Part shown: piece by piece, positions 9,974 to 17,949 of the stretch
Layout: every line of letters begins with the position of its first letter
How positions within the stretch are numbered: position 1 is the first letter of the stretch
Source of the DNA: Acidobacteriota bacterium
GTDB taxonomy: Bacteria; Pseudomonadota; Alphaproteobacteria; Caulobacterales; Hyphomonadaceae
Direction of reading: 5' to 3'
Assembly (NCBI GenBank): GCA_016712445.1
Contig: JADJRB010000001.1
Span: forward strand, 1,116,001 to 1,180,000
DNA length: 64,000 nt
Notes under the pieces: generated by a model
What the model saw: the letters and a program-made list of their open reading frames with translations, nothing else
What the model was told of the DNA's origin: nothing
Databases searched by the model: none
Translations under genes and position numbers: made by a program

Positions 9974-10063
9974 TGGCGGAGAGACAGGGATTCGAACCCT
10001 GGAGACGGTCTCCCGTCTACACACTTTCCAGGCGTGCGCCATCGACCACTCGGCCACCTCTCC
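9974..10063 (-). tRNA. tRNA-Ser (anticodon GGA)
   Basis: Reading the minus strand gives a full class II tRNA: acceptor stem GGAGAGG pairing with TCTCTCC (one G-U), D-arm 'GGCCGAGTGGTCGATGGC', anticodon loop CTGGAAA with anticodon GGA, a long variable arm and the T-arm 'GGGTTCGAATCCC'. Discriminator G and an encoded CCA are present at 9977-9974. The long variable arm and anticodon GGA identify serine (UCC/UCU codons). I saw no duplicated 3' end downstream that would mark an integrated element. Confidence 0.97.
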
Positions 10064-10182
10064 GTACGCCGCGGGCGGCGAAGGGCGAGCAGATACCGGA
10101 TGATCCGCCGCCTCGCAAGCTTGTGATTGCCGCAGACGGCGCCTGCCCCCATATTCCGGGTCCAGATACCGGAGCCAAGCCC

Positions 10183-10839
10183 ATGTTCTTCTCCAGGAAG
10201 CCCCTCGACCTGCCGACCCGCGAGACCGCCCTGCCCGGCCGGTCCCGCCCGATCCCCACTGCCGCCGCCCATTTCGTCAATGGCCGCCCGCTGGAAGCCG
10301 AGGCACCCGCCGGCTTCGAGACCGCCGTGTTCGGCCTCGGCTGCTTCTGGGGCGCCGAGCGCCTGTTCTGGCAGACCAGGGGCGTCTGGCTGACCCGTGT
10401 GGGCTATGCCGGGGGGATCACCCCGAACCCGACCTACGAGGAGGTCTGCTCCGGCCGCACCGGCCATACCGAGATCGTCGAAGTGATCTTCGATCCGGCC
10501 GAAGTGACGTTCGCCGAACTGGTGAAGCTCTTCCTCGAGAGCCACGACCCGAGTCAGGGCATGCGCCAGGGCAACGACATCGGCACGCAGTACCGCTCGG
10601 CCATCTACTATGCCTCACCGGCGCAGGAGCGCACCGCGCGCGACATGATCGCCGCCTACAATGCCGAACTGGCGGCTGCCGGCCACGGTGACGCGGTCAC
10701 CACTGAGGTCGCCCCGCGCGGCGAGGTCTTCCTCGCGGAAGACTACCACCAGCAATACCTGGCCAAGAATCCGAACGGCTATTGCGGCATCGGCGGCACG
10801 GGCGTCAGCTGTCCGCTTCCGCCGGTCAAGGTCGGCTGA
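10183..10839 (+). CDS. msrA: peptide methionine sulfoxide reductase MsrA
   Basis: 218 residues. Contains the catalytic 'GCFWGAERLFW' motif (Cys near residue 51) and the family stretches 'RVGYAGG', 'TGHTEIVEV', 'SHDPSQG' and 'QYRSAIYY'. Late cysteines in 'GYCGIGGTGVSC' are probable resolving residues. It reduces methionine-S-sulfoxide in oxidised proteins. ATG 10183 is preceded by GGAG at 10171-10174. The short palindrome TCCGG/CCGGA overlaps that site. Its last 225 bp overlap an open antisense frame from the next gene (see 10615-11913). Confidence 0.95.
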   Translation: MFFSRKPLDLPTRETALPGRSRPIPTAAAHFVNGRPLEAEAPAGFETAVFGLGCFWGAERLFWQTRGVWLTRVGYAGGITPNPTYEEVCSGRTGHTEIVEVIFDPAEVTFAELVKLFLESHDPSQGMRQGNDIGTQYRSAIYYASPAQERTARDMIAAYNAELAAAGHGDAVTTEVAPRGEVFLAEDYHQQYLAKNPNGYCGIGGTGVSCPLPPVKVG

Positions 10840-11913
10840 TCCGCCATACGAGCCGAAGTTCAGCGAGAAACGCTTGCGCGACTCGATCATCGCCTGCGCC
10901 TTGAACAGGGCGTCGGAGGCGGACTGGGCGCGCTGGATCGTCGGATCGCCGCGCAGGCCTTCGACCGCCTGGGCGAGGTGGCCGATGGCTTCCTTCACGA
11001 CGTTCTGGTCGAACTGTTTCTCGGCCCGCACGATCAGCGCGCGGCCGAGTTCAAGCTTCGCCTGGATGATGCGGCCCGTATCGGCGGAGATCGAGGCCTC
11101 CTCGAGGTGGCGGCGGCGCAGTGCGATCACCTTGTCGAGCGCTGCGAGGTCGCCGAGTTCCTCAGCCACGCGCACACCGGCCGCACAGAAATCGGCTTCG
11201 ATCTCGCCGCGCAGCGTCTGGGACACCGGCAGGTCATGTTCCAGCACGCCGTCGAGCTCGAGCGCGAGTTCGCGGATCTTCTCGGCGCGGAAGGCCTGCG
11301 GATCGCTGAGCGCCGGCTGCAGGTGCTTGGCGATCAGGTAGGAGGCGAGCCGGGCCACGTCTTCGGTATGCGCCTTGCGGGCGCCGGGCAGCGCGATGGT
11401 GAACAGGCGCGCTTCGGCCGGGGTGAGCCCGCCGCCGCGGCTGAGGCCGTGCAGTTCAAGGCCGCGGTCACCCTTGCCGTGCCGGCTGACCCAGACGAAC
11501 AGGTCGGCGTCGGCGGTCGCCATGCGCTTGCGGGCGCGGGCGACGGAGGCCGTGCCGAGCCCGCCCTTGATGCGGCCCATCGACACCAGCGAGAACGGCG
11601 CCCCAAAGGCGAAAACCGGCAGGTTGCGTGCCAGTGCCTCGCTCAGCCACTTGTTGATACGGCCGCTGGACGCGCCATCAGGGCGCGCAAGCAGGATGCG
11701 GAAACCGGGCGCCTTGCTGGCCTTGGCCGTACGGGCGCGGCTGAAGTTCGCGGCAGCACCGGCAAACCGGCGCAGCGCGAAAAGCACCCTGACCGTCACA
11801 TACAGCAGCGCGAGCACCGCCATGGCGGCGCCAAACAGGCCCAGCCATTCGGCGTGCGGCACGTTCTGAACCAACCAGGTATCGGCCGTTTCGAGCCAAC
11901 CGGCGATCAACAT
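10615..11913 (-). CDS. membrane-anchored helical protein of unknown function
   Basis: 432 residues if read to the first stop. A TM helix (about 24-48) is followed by a basic segment, then a soluble region (about 70-190) with 'FRILLARPDG' and 'LFVWVSRHGKGD', then an alpha-helical TPR-like region (about 215-350) ending near 'RFSLNFGSYGG'. The frame continues another 75 codons antisense to msrA, and that tail looks unlike protein selected in this frame, so the true C-terminus may be near 10840 and the apparent overlap may reflect an error or loss of a stop. It is divergent from gluQ. I do not recognise the family; the first soluble part could bind nucleotide or protein partners, which is speculation. 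Confidence 0.65.
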   Translation of the reverse strand: MLIAGWLETADTWLVQNVPHAEWLGLFGAAMAVLALLYVTVRVLFALRRFAGAAANFSRARTAKASKAPGFRILLARPDGASSGRINKWLSEALARNLPVFAFGAPFSLVSMGRIKGGLGTASVARARKRMATADADLFVWVSRHGKGDRGLELHGLSRGGGLTPAEARLFTIALPGARKAHTEDVARLASYLIAKHLQPALSDPQAFRAEKIRELALELDGVLEHDLPVSQTLRGEIEADFCAAGVRVAEELGDLAALDKVIALRRRHLEEASISADTGRIIQAKLELGRALIVRAEKQFDQNVVKEAIGHLAQAVEGLRGDPTIQRAQSASDALFKAQAMIESRKRFSLNFGSYGGSADLDRRKRTADARAADAAIAVRILGQVLLVVVFREEDLAARGDLSGDRVTVAGSRQFGIVGGDHVARGALLRR

Positions 11914-11993
11914 CTCAGCTACCCTCTAGAGCCTCAAGGCGATACGTTTCTTACCAAATCCTTGCAACAGGGAAACACTGTATTCTCAGGACC

Positions 11994-12839
11994 ATGACCC
12001 GGCTGCGCACCCGCTTTGCCCCCTCCCCGACCGGTCGCCTGCATCTTGGGCATGCCGCTTCGGCCTTCGCCGTGTGGGACACCGCGCGGGCCGAAGGGGG
12101 CGACGTGCTGCTCCGGATCGAGGATATCGACCAGACGCGCTGCCGTCCCGAGTACGAGACTGCCATCCTGGAAGACCTGGAATGGCTGGGGTTGGACTGG
12201 ACCGGCAAGGTGCGCCGCCAATCGGACCATTTCGATGAGTATAGCACGGTTCTCAACGCGCTTCGCCTGCGGGGGCTCGTGCATCGCTGCTTTCTCACCC
12301 GGCGCGAGATTGCCGCGCGGCTGCCGGCCGGCGCCGACCCGGATGAAGGCGGCCTCGTGAGCAAGCCGCTCGCCAAGGCCGATGAGGCCGCGCGCCTTGC
12401 CCACCAGTCGCCCTTCGCCTGGCGCCTGTCGCTCGACGCCGCCCGGGCTGAACTCGGCCCCGCTTTTGACGCCCTGCACTATACCGAGTGGACCGAAACC
12501 CGCCAGCGCGAGGTGGCGGCCCGCCCGGAGAGGTTTGGCGACGTCGTGCTCGCCCGCAAGGACACGCCCGCCAGTTACCACCTCGCCTGCTGCCATGACG
12601 ACGCCCTGCAGGCCGTAACGCATGTCATCCGCGGCGAAGACCTGCGGGCCGTGACCGGCATCCACGCCCTGCTGCAGGCGCTGATGGGCTGGCCCCGGCC
12701 GGTCTACCGCTTCCACCCACTGGTGCTCGGGCCGGACGGCAAGAAGCTGTCGAAACGCTTCGGCGACAAGAGCCTGCGTGATTACCGCGCAGAGGGGATG
12801 ACGCCGGACGATATTCGCGCGATGACGCGCGCCGGATGA
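11994..12839 (+). CDS. gluQ: glutamyl-Q tRNA(Asp) synthetase
   Basis: 281 residues, a truncated glutamyl-tRNA synthetase catalytic core without an anticodon-binding domain. 'FAPSPTGRLHLGHAAS' carries the HLGH signature, 'RIEDIDQTR' the substrate loop, and 'KKLSKRFGDKS' the KLSKR signature. GluQ (YadB) attaches glutamate to queuosine in tRNA(Asp). Family length is about 290-310, so it is full size. Its stop overlaps the start of the DMT transporter gene (ATGA). Confidence 0.93.
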   Translation: MTRLRTRFAPSPTGRLHLGHAASAFAVWDTARAEGGDVLLRIEDIDQTRCRPEYETAILEDLEWLGLDWTGKVRRQSDHFDEYSTVLNALRLRGLVHRCFLTRREIAARLPAGADPDEGGLVSKPLAKADEAARLAHQSPFAWRLSLDAARAELGPAFDALHYTEWTETRQREVAARPERFGDVVLARKDTPASYHLACCHDDALQAVTHVIRGEDLRAVTGIHALLQALMGWPRPVYRFHPLVLGPDGKKLSKRFGDKSLRDYRAEGMTPDDIRAMTRAG

Positions 12840-13753
12840 CCAACACCGTTCCCCAGCCCCGCCCCGTGACCCGCCACCGCACCTGGCTCGGCCCGCTGAT
12901 GGTGCTCGGCGGCGGCATCGCGCTTGGCTTCGCCCCGATCGGCCTGCGCCTCGGCCTCGGCGACCTTGGCCCGCAGGCCATCGCGTTCTGGCGCTACCTC
13001 TTCGCGGTGCCCATGCTGCTCGTACTCGTCCTCGTTGCGGACCGGCGCCTGCCGCGCAAGCCGAACACGGCGGTTTTCCTTGCCGCCCTCTTCTTCACGC
13101 TCGACATGGCGCTCTGGCACTGGGCACTCACCATGACTAGCGTCTCCAACGCCACTTTCATCGTCAACCTCGGCAACGTCCTCGTCGGCCTCGCCGCCTG
13201 GGCCTTCCTGAAGGAGCGCCCGGGCCTCTACTGGGCACTGGCCGCCGTCCTCGCGATGATCGGCGCGGCCGCCCTGTCGCTCGGCGGCGATGCAACGAAA
13301 GCGGGCGCCCTGCGCGGCGACCTCTTCGCCCTCGCGGCGGCGGTGTTCGTCTCGTTCTACATGTTGTTCTCCAAGCTCGCGCGCCGCACGCTCGGCGGGC
13401 TTGAGGCGATGTTCTGGCTCAGCGTGTTCGAAACGGCGCTCGCCTTCTTTGTCGTGTGGGGCTCGGGCGAGAAATTCATGCCCGCCACGCTCTCCGGCTT
13501 CGCGGCCCCGCTGGCGCTGACGATCATCGTGCAGGTCGCCGGCCAGGGCCTGATCATCTCGGGCCTCGGCTCCACCGACACCGCCGTCGCCGGCATCCTT
13601 GTGCTGGCGCAGCCGGTCGTCGCCGCGGCGATTTCCTGGCAGGTCTTCAAGGAGCCCCTGACCGCCATCCAGCTCGCCGGGGCCGCGGCCATCCTCGCCG
13701 CTGTCTGGCTGGCGCAGCGCAAGCAGCGGATCAAACCGGCCGCCCCGCTCTAG
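12836..13753 (+). CDS. EamA/DMT-family transporter
   Basis: 305 residues with about ten hydrophobic helices in two EamA repeats (about 15-145 and 160-295). 'PQAIAFWRYLFAVPML' in the first repeat and 'ILVLAQPVVAAAISWQVFKEPLT' near the end, here quoted as landmarks, are typical of the drug/metabolite transporter superfamily. It starts by ATGA overlap with gluQ, so the two are probably co-transcribed. Substrate unknown; members export amino acids, purines or other metabolites. Confidence 0.88.
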   Translation: MTNTVPQPRPVTRHRTWLGPLMVLGGGIALGFAPIGLRLGLGDLGPQAIAFWRYLFAVPMLLVLVLVADRRLPRKPNTAVFLAALFFTLDMALWHWALTMTSVSNATFIVNLGNVLVGLAAWAFLKERPGLYWALAAVLAMIGAAALSLGGDATKAGALRGDLFALAAAVFVSFYMLFSKLARRTLGGLEAMFWLSVFETALAFFVVWGSGEKFMPATLSGFAAPLALTIIVQVAGQGLIISGLGSTDTAVAGILVLAQPVVAAAISWQVFKEPLTAIQLAGAAAILAAVWLAQRKQRIKPAAPL

Positions 13754-13817
13754 GGTCGCCACTGTCACAAAGTGGGGCTAAAGGGGTTCGGACTGATTCA
13801 GACCGGAGACCCCGCCC

Positions 13818-15410
13818 ATGCGCCTCGCCCTCGCCGCCGCCAGCCTCGCCGTCCTCGCCGCCTGCGCCACGCCCGCAGCAAGCGTCGCGCCCGCCGACAA
13901 TGCCGAAGCCGCAGACTTCACCGCAGGCCGCACGGCCGTGCTGCCGAAGCAGGCGGCCGATCCCTACTATGTCAGCGCCGCTGCCGCCGTGGATGCCCGC
14001 ATCGCCGCGCGCGGCACCAAGCCGGCCAAGAACGTCATCCTGTTCATCGGCGACGGCATGGGCGTCTCCACGATCACCGCCGCCCGCATCTACGCCGGCC
14101 AGTCGCAGGGCCTCGACGGCGAGAGCTACCATCTCGCAATGGACGACCTGCCCTATTCCGCGCTGTCGAAAACCTACAGCCACAATTTCCAGATCGCCGA
14201 TTCCGCCGGCACCGCCGTCGCCTTCACCTCGGGCGTGAAGACCCTGTCCGGCGTGCTCGGTGTCGACAGCAATGTCAGCTACGGCAATTGCGCCAGTGTG
14301 CCGGGTACGGAAGTTGAGACGCTGTTCGAGCTTGCCGCCCGCGCGGGCCTCGCAACCGGCCTCGTCTCCACCGCCCGCATCACCCATGCAACCCCCGGCG
14401 CCACCTATGCCAAGGTTCCGCTCCGGGACTGGGAGGCCGACACCGACATGAAGGGCGCCTCGTCCGACACCTGCAAGGACATCGCCCGCCAGCTGATCGA
14501 GATGCCGGGGTCCGGCTTCGACATCGTGCTCGGCGGCGGGCGCGAGAAGTTCCTGCCGAAGGAAGCCCAGGATCCGGAATATGAAGGCAAGACGGGCGGC
14601 CGCGGCGATGGCCGTAACCTGATCGAGGAATGGACCGCCAAGGACAGCGACCACACCTTCATCTTCGACGAGGCCGGCTTCGAGGCCACCGACTTCTCCA
14701 CGCCGGTCAAGGTGCTCGGCCTGTTCGAACCCTCGCACATGCAGTTCGAACTCGACCGCGACAAGGACAAGGCCGGCGAGCCCCACATCGCCGAGATGAC
14801 CCGCGCCGCGATCACCCGCCTCTCCCAGGATCCGGACGGCTACGTCCTGATGGTTGAAGGCGGCCGCATCGACCATGGCCACCATGCCGGCAACGCCATC
14901 CGCGCGCTGGAAGACGCGATGGCCTTCGACCTCGCCGTCGCGACAGCCCTCGAGATGACTAATCCGGAAGAGACCCTGATCATCGTCACCGCCGACCATT
15001 CGCACACGCTGACGATTGCGGGCTATGCCCAGCGCGGCAACCCGATCCTCGGCCTCTCGGTCTCCGGCATCGGCGGCGAAGGCGGCGCCAACGGCGCCGA
15101 CGGCCTTCCGTACACGACGCTTTCCTATGCGAACGGCCCCGGCGCCTGCGTCGAGAAAGGCAAGGATGCCAAGGGCGAGCCGATCTACGAGTGCAAACGT
15201 CAGGACCTGACGAACGTTGACACGCTGGCGCCGGACTTCCGCCAGCCCGCCCTCGTGCCGATGTATTCGGAAACACATGGCGGCGAAGACGTTGCCGCCC
15301 TCGCCTCCGGTCCCGGCTCGAACCTCGTCACCGGCGTGATCGAGGAAAACGAGCTCTTCCACGTCATGGCCCGCGCCCTCGGCCTCGTGCCCGCGCCTGC
15401 GGCGGACTAG
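13818..15410 (+). CDS. alkaline phosphatase family lipoprotein
   Basis: 530 residues. The N-terminus ends in the lipobox LAAC (Cys16), so a lipoprotein is likely. The PhoA-type metal and nucleophile motifs are present: 'LFIGDGMGVST', 'ADSAGTAVAFTSGVKT' with the catalytic serine, 'GGRIDHGHHAG', and 'TADHSHT'. It should hydrolyse phosphate monoesters outside the cytoplasm. No Pho box was recognised. The stop (TAG at 15408-15410) overlaps by two bases with the stop of the convergent membrane-protein gene. Confidence 0.92.
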   Translation: MRLALAAASLAVLAACATPAASVAPADNAEAADFTAGRTAVLPKQAADPYYVSAAAAVDARIAARGTKPAKNVILFIGDGMGVSTITAARIYAGQSQGLDGESYHLAMDDLPYSALSKTYSHNFQIADSAGTAVAFTSGVKTLSGVLGVDSNVSYGNCASVPGTEVETLFELAARAGLATGLVSTARITHATPGATYAKVPLRDWEADTDMKGASSDTCKDIARQLIEMPGSGFDIVLGGGREKFLPKEAQDPEYEGKTGGRGDGRNLIEEWTAKDSDHTFIFDEAGFEATDFSTPVKVLGLFEPSHMQFELDRDKDKAGEPHIAEMTRAAITRLSQDPDGYVLMVEGGRIDHGHHAGNAIRALEDAMAFDLAVATALEMTNPEETLIIVTADHSHTLTIAGYAQRGNPILGLSVSGIGGEGGANGADGLPYTTLSYANGPGACVEKGKDAKGEPIYECKRQDLTNVDTLAPDFRQPALVPMYSETHGGEDVAALASGPGSNLVTGVIEENELFHVMARALGLVPAPAAD

Positions 15411-15832
15411 GCGCGCGCTTTCAGCACGCCGCTGGCGATCACCGGCACAAGGTATCCGATCGCCAGCGCCGTGTTGGGGACGTTGTTGAGCGCAAAGCCA
15501 GTCGCGGCCGACAAGGCGCCGTCGATGACGAACCAGGTCGCCAACGCAAAAGTCAGGCCCCGCCACGCCGGCGCGCCGGCGGCATGGATCACCGGCAGCA
15601 GGTTCAGCATCGTCACGCCCCATCCGATCGAGACGGCGCCCATCAGGGCGACCGAAAAGCGCATGCCCCGCGCGTCCATGAACCCGTCCGGCAACGGCGT
15701 ACTGCTGAGAATGCCATAGAGCGTTCTCACCGCAACGTCCGTGGCAGGCAGTCCGCCGCCCGCCAGCACCACGCCAAACAGGATGACGCCCCAGCACCAG
15801 AGGCTCATCCAGGTTTTCCAAAGTCCGCTCAT
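15407..15832 (-). CDS. small four-helix membrane protein, putative target of the divergent XRE regulator
   Basis: 141 residues with four predicted TM helices (about 8-28, 52-75, 88-108, 115-138). I choose ATG 15832 because it is preceded by CAGGAG at good spacing; a longer frame exists but lacks such a site. The family was not recognised. It resembles small integral membrane proteins of unknown function often found beside an XRE regulator. It diverges from the XRE gene at 15940 across a 107-bp region containing a perfect 8-bp inverted repeat, so the regulator probably controls it. Confidence 0.75.
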   Translation of the reverse strand: MSGLWKTWMSLWCWGVILFGVVLAGGGLPATDVAVRTLYGILSSTPLPDGFMDARGMRFSVALMGAVSIGWGVTMLNLLPVIHAAGAPAWRGLTFALATWFVIDGALSAATGFALNNVPNTALAIGYLVPVIASGVLKARA

Positions 15833-15871
15833 GTCGATCTCCTGTTGCGACTGGACGCAATGATCGACCCA

Positions 15872-15898
15872 GCGAGGTAGGCAGCGCAATTACCTCGC
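15872..15898. promoter_or_regulatory. perfect inverted repeat in divergent promoter (probable XRE operator)
   Basis: Arms GCGAGGTA (15872-15879) and TACCTCGC (15891-15898) are exact reverse complements, separated by 11 bases, centre to centre 19 bp. The site sits between the divergent membrane-protein and XRE genes. Two-turn spacing and position fit a dimeric helix-turn-helix operator. Function is inferred. Confidence 0.55.
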
Positions 15899-15939
15899 AG
15901 GTCATGGACTTGCCGCGCCGCGCCTGCGACGGTGGAGGC

Positions 15940-16740
15940 ATGAGCCTGCGCGACACGCTGCCCCCGCTGACCGAGGCCGACCCCTTCGGCGGCCTGCTGC
16001 GCCGCCTGCGCGCTGCCCGCCGGATGAGCCAGCTCGACCTCGCGCTCACCTGCGGAATCTCGTCGCGCCACCTCTCCTTCCTCGAAACCGGCCGGGCCAA
16101 ACCCAGCCGCGAAATGGTGCTGCAACTGGCGGACGGGCTGGTGCTGCCGCTCGGTGACCAGAACAGCCTCCTCCAGGCGGCCGGCTTCGCCGCCGTGTTT
16201 CCCGCCTCGCCGATCGACTCCGAGGCGCTTGGGCCGTTCCGGATGGTGTTGCAGGAAATGATGGACCGTCACGCGCCCTGGCCGGCGATCCTCGCGGACC
16301 GTCACTGGCGCGTGCGCGACGCAAATGCCTCGGCCCTCGCCCTGCTCGCGCCGCTGCAGGTGGGCGGCGAAACGAGCCTCATCCGTATGCTGACCGCATC
16401 GGATGCCGCAGCCGACCTGATCGCAAACCTGCCCGAGGTGCTTTCCGAACTGCGCGGCCGCATCGCGCTAGAAGCGCTTGAGGCCGCAGGGGACGGCGAG
16501 CTTGCCAGCCTCCTCGCCGAGCTGGACGCAGCCCTCGCGCGCCATCCGCCCGTCGCCGCTACCCGGCGTCCGCTGGTGCCGCTTGAGCTGCGCACGCCCG
16601 CAGGCAAGCTCCGCTTCCTTTCCACCATCGCCCATTTCGGCACCAGCGAAGACGTCACCGTCCGTGACCTGCGTCTCGAACTGCTTTTCCCCGCCGACGA
16701 CGCGACCCGCACCGCTTTCGCGACCCTCGCGCCCGGCTGA
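15940..16740 (+). CDS. XRE-family regulator with MmyB-like ligand-binding domain
   Basis: 266 residues. An N-terminal HTH_XRE domain (about 14-75, 'RRMSQLDLALTCGISSRHLS' as recognition region, then 'LETGRAKPSREMV') is followed by a MmyB-like domain (about 95-265, 'PWPAILADRHWRVRDANASA' and a 'FHFGTSEDVTVRDLRLELLFP'-like end, here 'AHFGTSEDVTVRDLRLELLF'). Members repress or activate an adjacent divergent gene in response to a bound small molecule, possibly a fatty acid. ATG 15940 follows GGTGGAGG. The divergent partner and the 8-bp inverted repeat between them support local regulation. Confidence 0.85.
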   Translation: MSLRDTLPPLTEADPFGGLLRRLRAARRMSQLDLALTCGISSRHLSFLETGRAKPSREMVLQLADGLVLPLGDQNSLLQAAGFAAVFPASPIDSEALGPFRMVLQEMMDRHAPWPAILADRHWRVRDANASALALLAPLQVGGETSLIRMLTASDAAADLIANLPEVLSELRGRIALEALEAAGDGELASLLAELDAALARHPPVAATRRPLVPLELRTPAGKLRFLSTIAHFGTSEDVTVRDLRLELLFPADDATRTAFATLAPG

Positions 16741-16824
16741 ACGCCTGCTGCCGCAGCGTCACACTGGCCAAACGCCCTGCCCTGCGCGATGCTCCGGAAA
16801 ACATAAAACCCCGGAGGAACTGCC

Positions 16825-17925
16825 ATGAAAGCTGCCGTGATGCGCGAGGCCAACAAGCCTCTGTCGATCGAGGAAGTCACCATCTCCAAGCCCGGCCCGC
16901 GCGAAGTGCTCGTGCGCCTGAAGGCCATCGGCGTCTGCCACTCTGACGTGCACTTCTGGGATGGCAACTTCCCGGCCGAGATGCCGGTCATCCTCGGCCA
17001 TGAAAGCGCCGGCATCGTCGAACAGGTCGGCTCGATGGTCTCGGCCGTAAAGCCCGGCGACCATGTCATCTCGATCCTCTCACCCTTCTGCGGCGTCTGC
17101 GAATACTGCCTCACCGGCCATATGTCGGTCTGCCACACGCAGAACGGCGACCAGTTCAAGCGCCGTCCGGACGAAGCGCCCCGCCTGTCCATCGGCAAGG
17201 AAAAGGTCGGCCAGTTCCTGAACCTCTCCTCCTTCGCCGAGCAGATCCTTGTCCACGAGAACACGCTCTGCGCCATCGACAAGGATATGCCGTTTGACCG
17301 CGCCGCGCTGATCGGCTGCGGCGTCATCACCGGCGTCGGCTCCGTGTTCCATTCCGCCAAGGTCGAGCCGGGCTCAACCGTCGCGGTCATCGGTTGCGGC
17401 GGCGTCGGCCTTGCCGCGATCAACGGCGCGGCGATTGCCGGCGCCTCGCGCATCATCGCCGTCGACCTCTCGCCGGAGAAACTGCAACTCGCCACCCGCT
17501 TCGGCGCCACCGACACCGTCAACCCGAAGAACGGCAACGCCATCGAACAGGTGAAACAACTCACCAAGGGCGGCGTCCACTATTCCTTCGAATGCGTCGG
17601 CTCAAAGCAGACCGCCGAGATGGCCTATCACATGCTGCGCCCGCGCGGCGTCGCCACGATCATCGGCATGATCTCGCCCGGCGTGAACATCGAGATTCCC
17701 GGCATCGAGCTCCTCGTCACCGAGAAACGCCTGCAGGGCGCGGTGATGGGCTCGAACCGGTTCCGGATCGACTTCCCGCGCTTCGTCGACCTCTACCGGC
17801 AGGGCAAGCTGCACCTCGACGACCTGATTTCCGACCGGATCGGCCTCGACGGCATCACCGGCGCCATGCAGAACCTGAAGGACAACAAGGGCACGGTCGC
17901 CCGGCAGGTGGTGGTACTCGACTGA
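16825..17925 (+). CDS. zinc-dependent alcohol dehydrogenase
   Basis: 366 residues of the medium-chain dehydrogenase family. Catalytic zinc ligands are in 'GVCHSDVHFW' and 'LGHESAG'; the structural-zinc loop has 'CGVCEYCLTGHMSVC'; the Rossmann motif is 'VIGCGGVGLAAING'. It oxidises alcohols or a glutathione/mycothiol-type adduct with NAD(P). The length and the zinc loop resemble the class III/NDMA-dependent branch, but substrate is not evident. A 6-bp hairpin, CTCCGG (16792) and CCGGAG (16811), overlaps the Shine-Dalgarno; this may be chance in GC-rich DNA. Confidence 0.9.
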   Translation: MKAAVMREANKPLSIEEVTISKPGPREVLVRLKAIGVCHSDVHFWDGNFPAEMPVILGHESAGIVEQVGSMVSAVKPGDHVISILSPFCGVCEYCLTGHMSVCHTQNGDQFKRRPDEAPRLSIGKEKVGQFLNLSSFAEQILVHENTLCAIDKDMPFDRAALIGCGVITGVGSVFHSAKVEPGSTVAVIGCGGVGLAAINGAAIAGASRIIAVDLSPEKLQLATRFGATDTVNPKNGNAIEQVKQLTKGGVHYSFECVGSKQTAEMAYHMLRPRGVATIIGMISPGVNIEIPGIELLVTEKRLQGAVMGSNRFRIDFPRFVDLYRQGKLHLDDLISDRIGLDGITGAMQNLKDNKGTVARQVVVLD

Positions 17926-17949
17926 GTTTCACACCGGCCGCTTGCGCCG

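Noticed and set aside
9974..10063. tRNA-Ser as integration site of a mobile element
   Set aside because: I found no duplicated tRNA 3' end, integrase or composition change next to it.
10155..10173. TCCGG/CCGGA hairpin at the msrA ribosome binding site
   Set aside because: Five base pairs only; the same CCGG-type palindrome occurs at several starts and is not persuasive.
13731..16100. 789-codon minus-strand frame opposite the alkaline phosphatase
   Set aside because: Lies antisense to well-supported phosphatase and XRE genes; no recognisable protein features.
16792..17925. SD-sequestering hairpin at the alcohol dehydrogenase
   Set aside because: Only 6 bp based on CCGG-rich sequence with a 13-nt loop, expected by chance in this GC content; kept only as a note.
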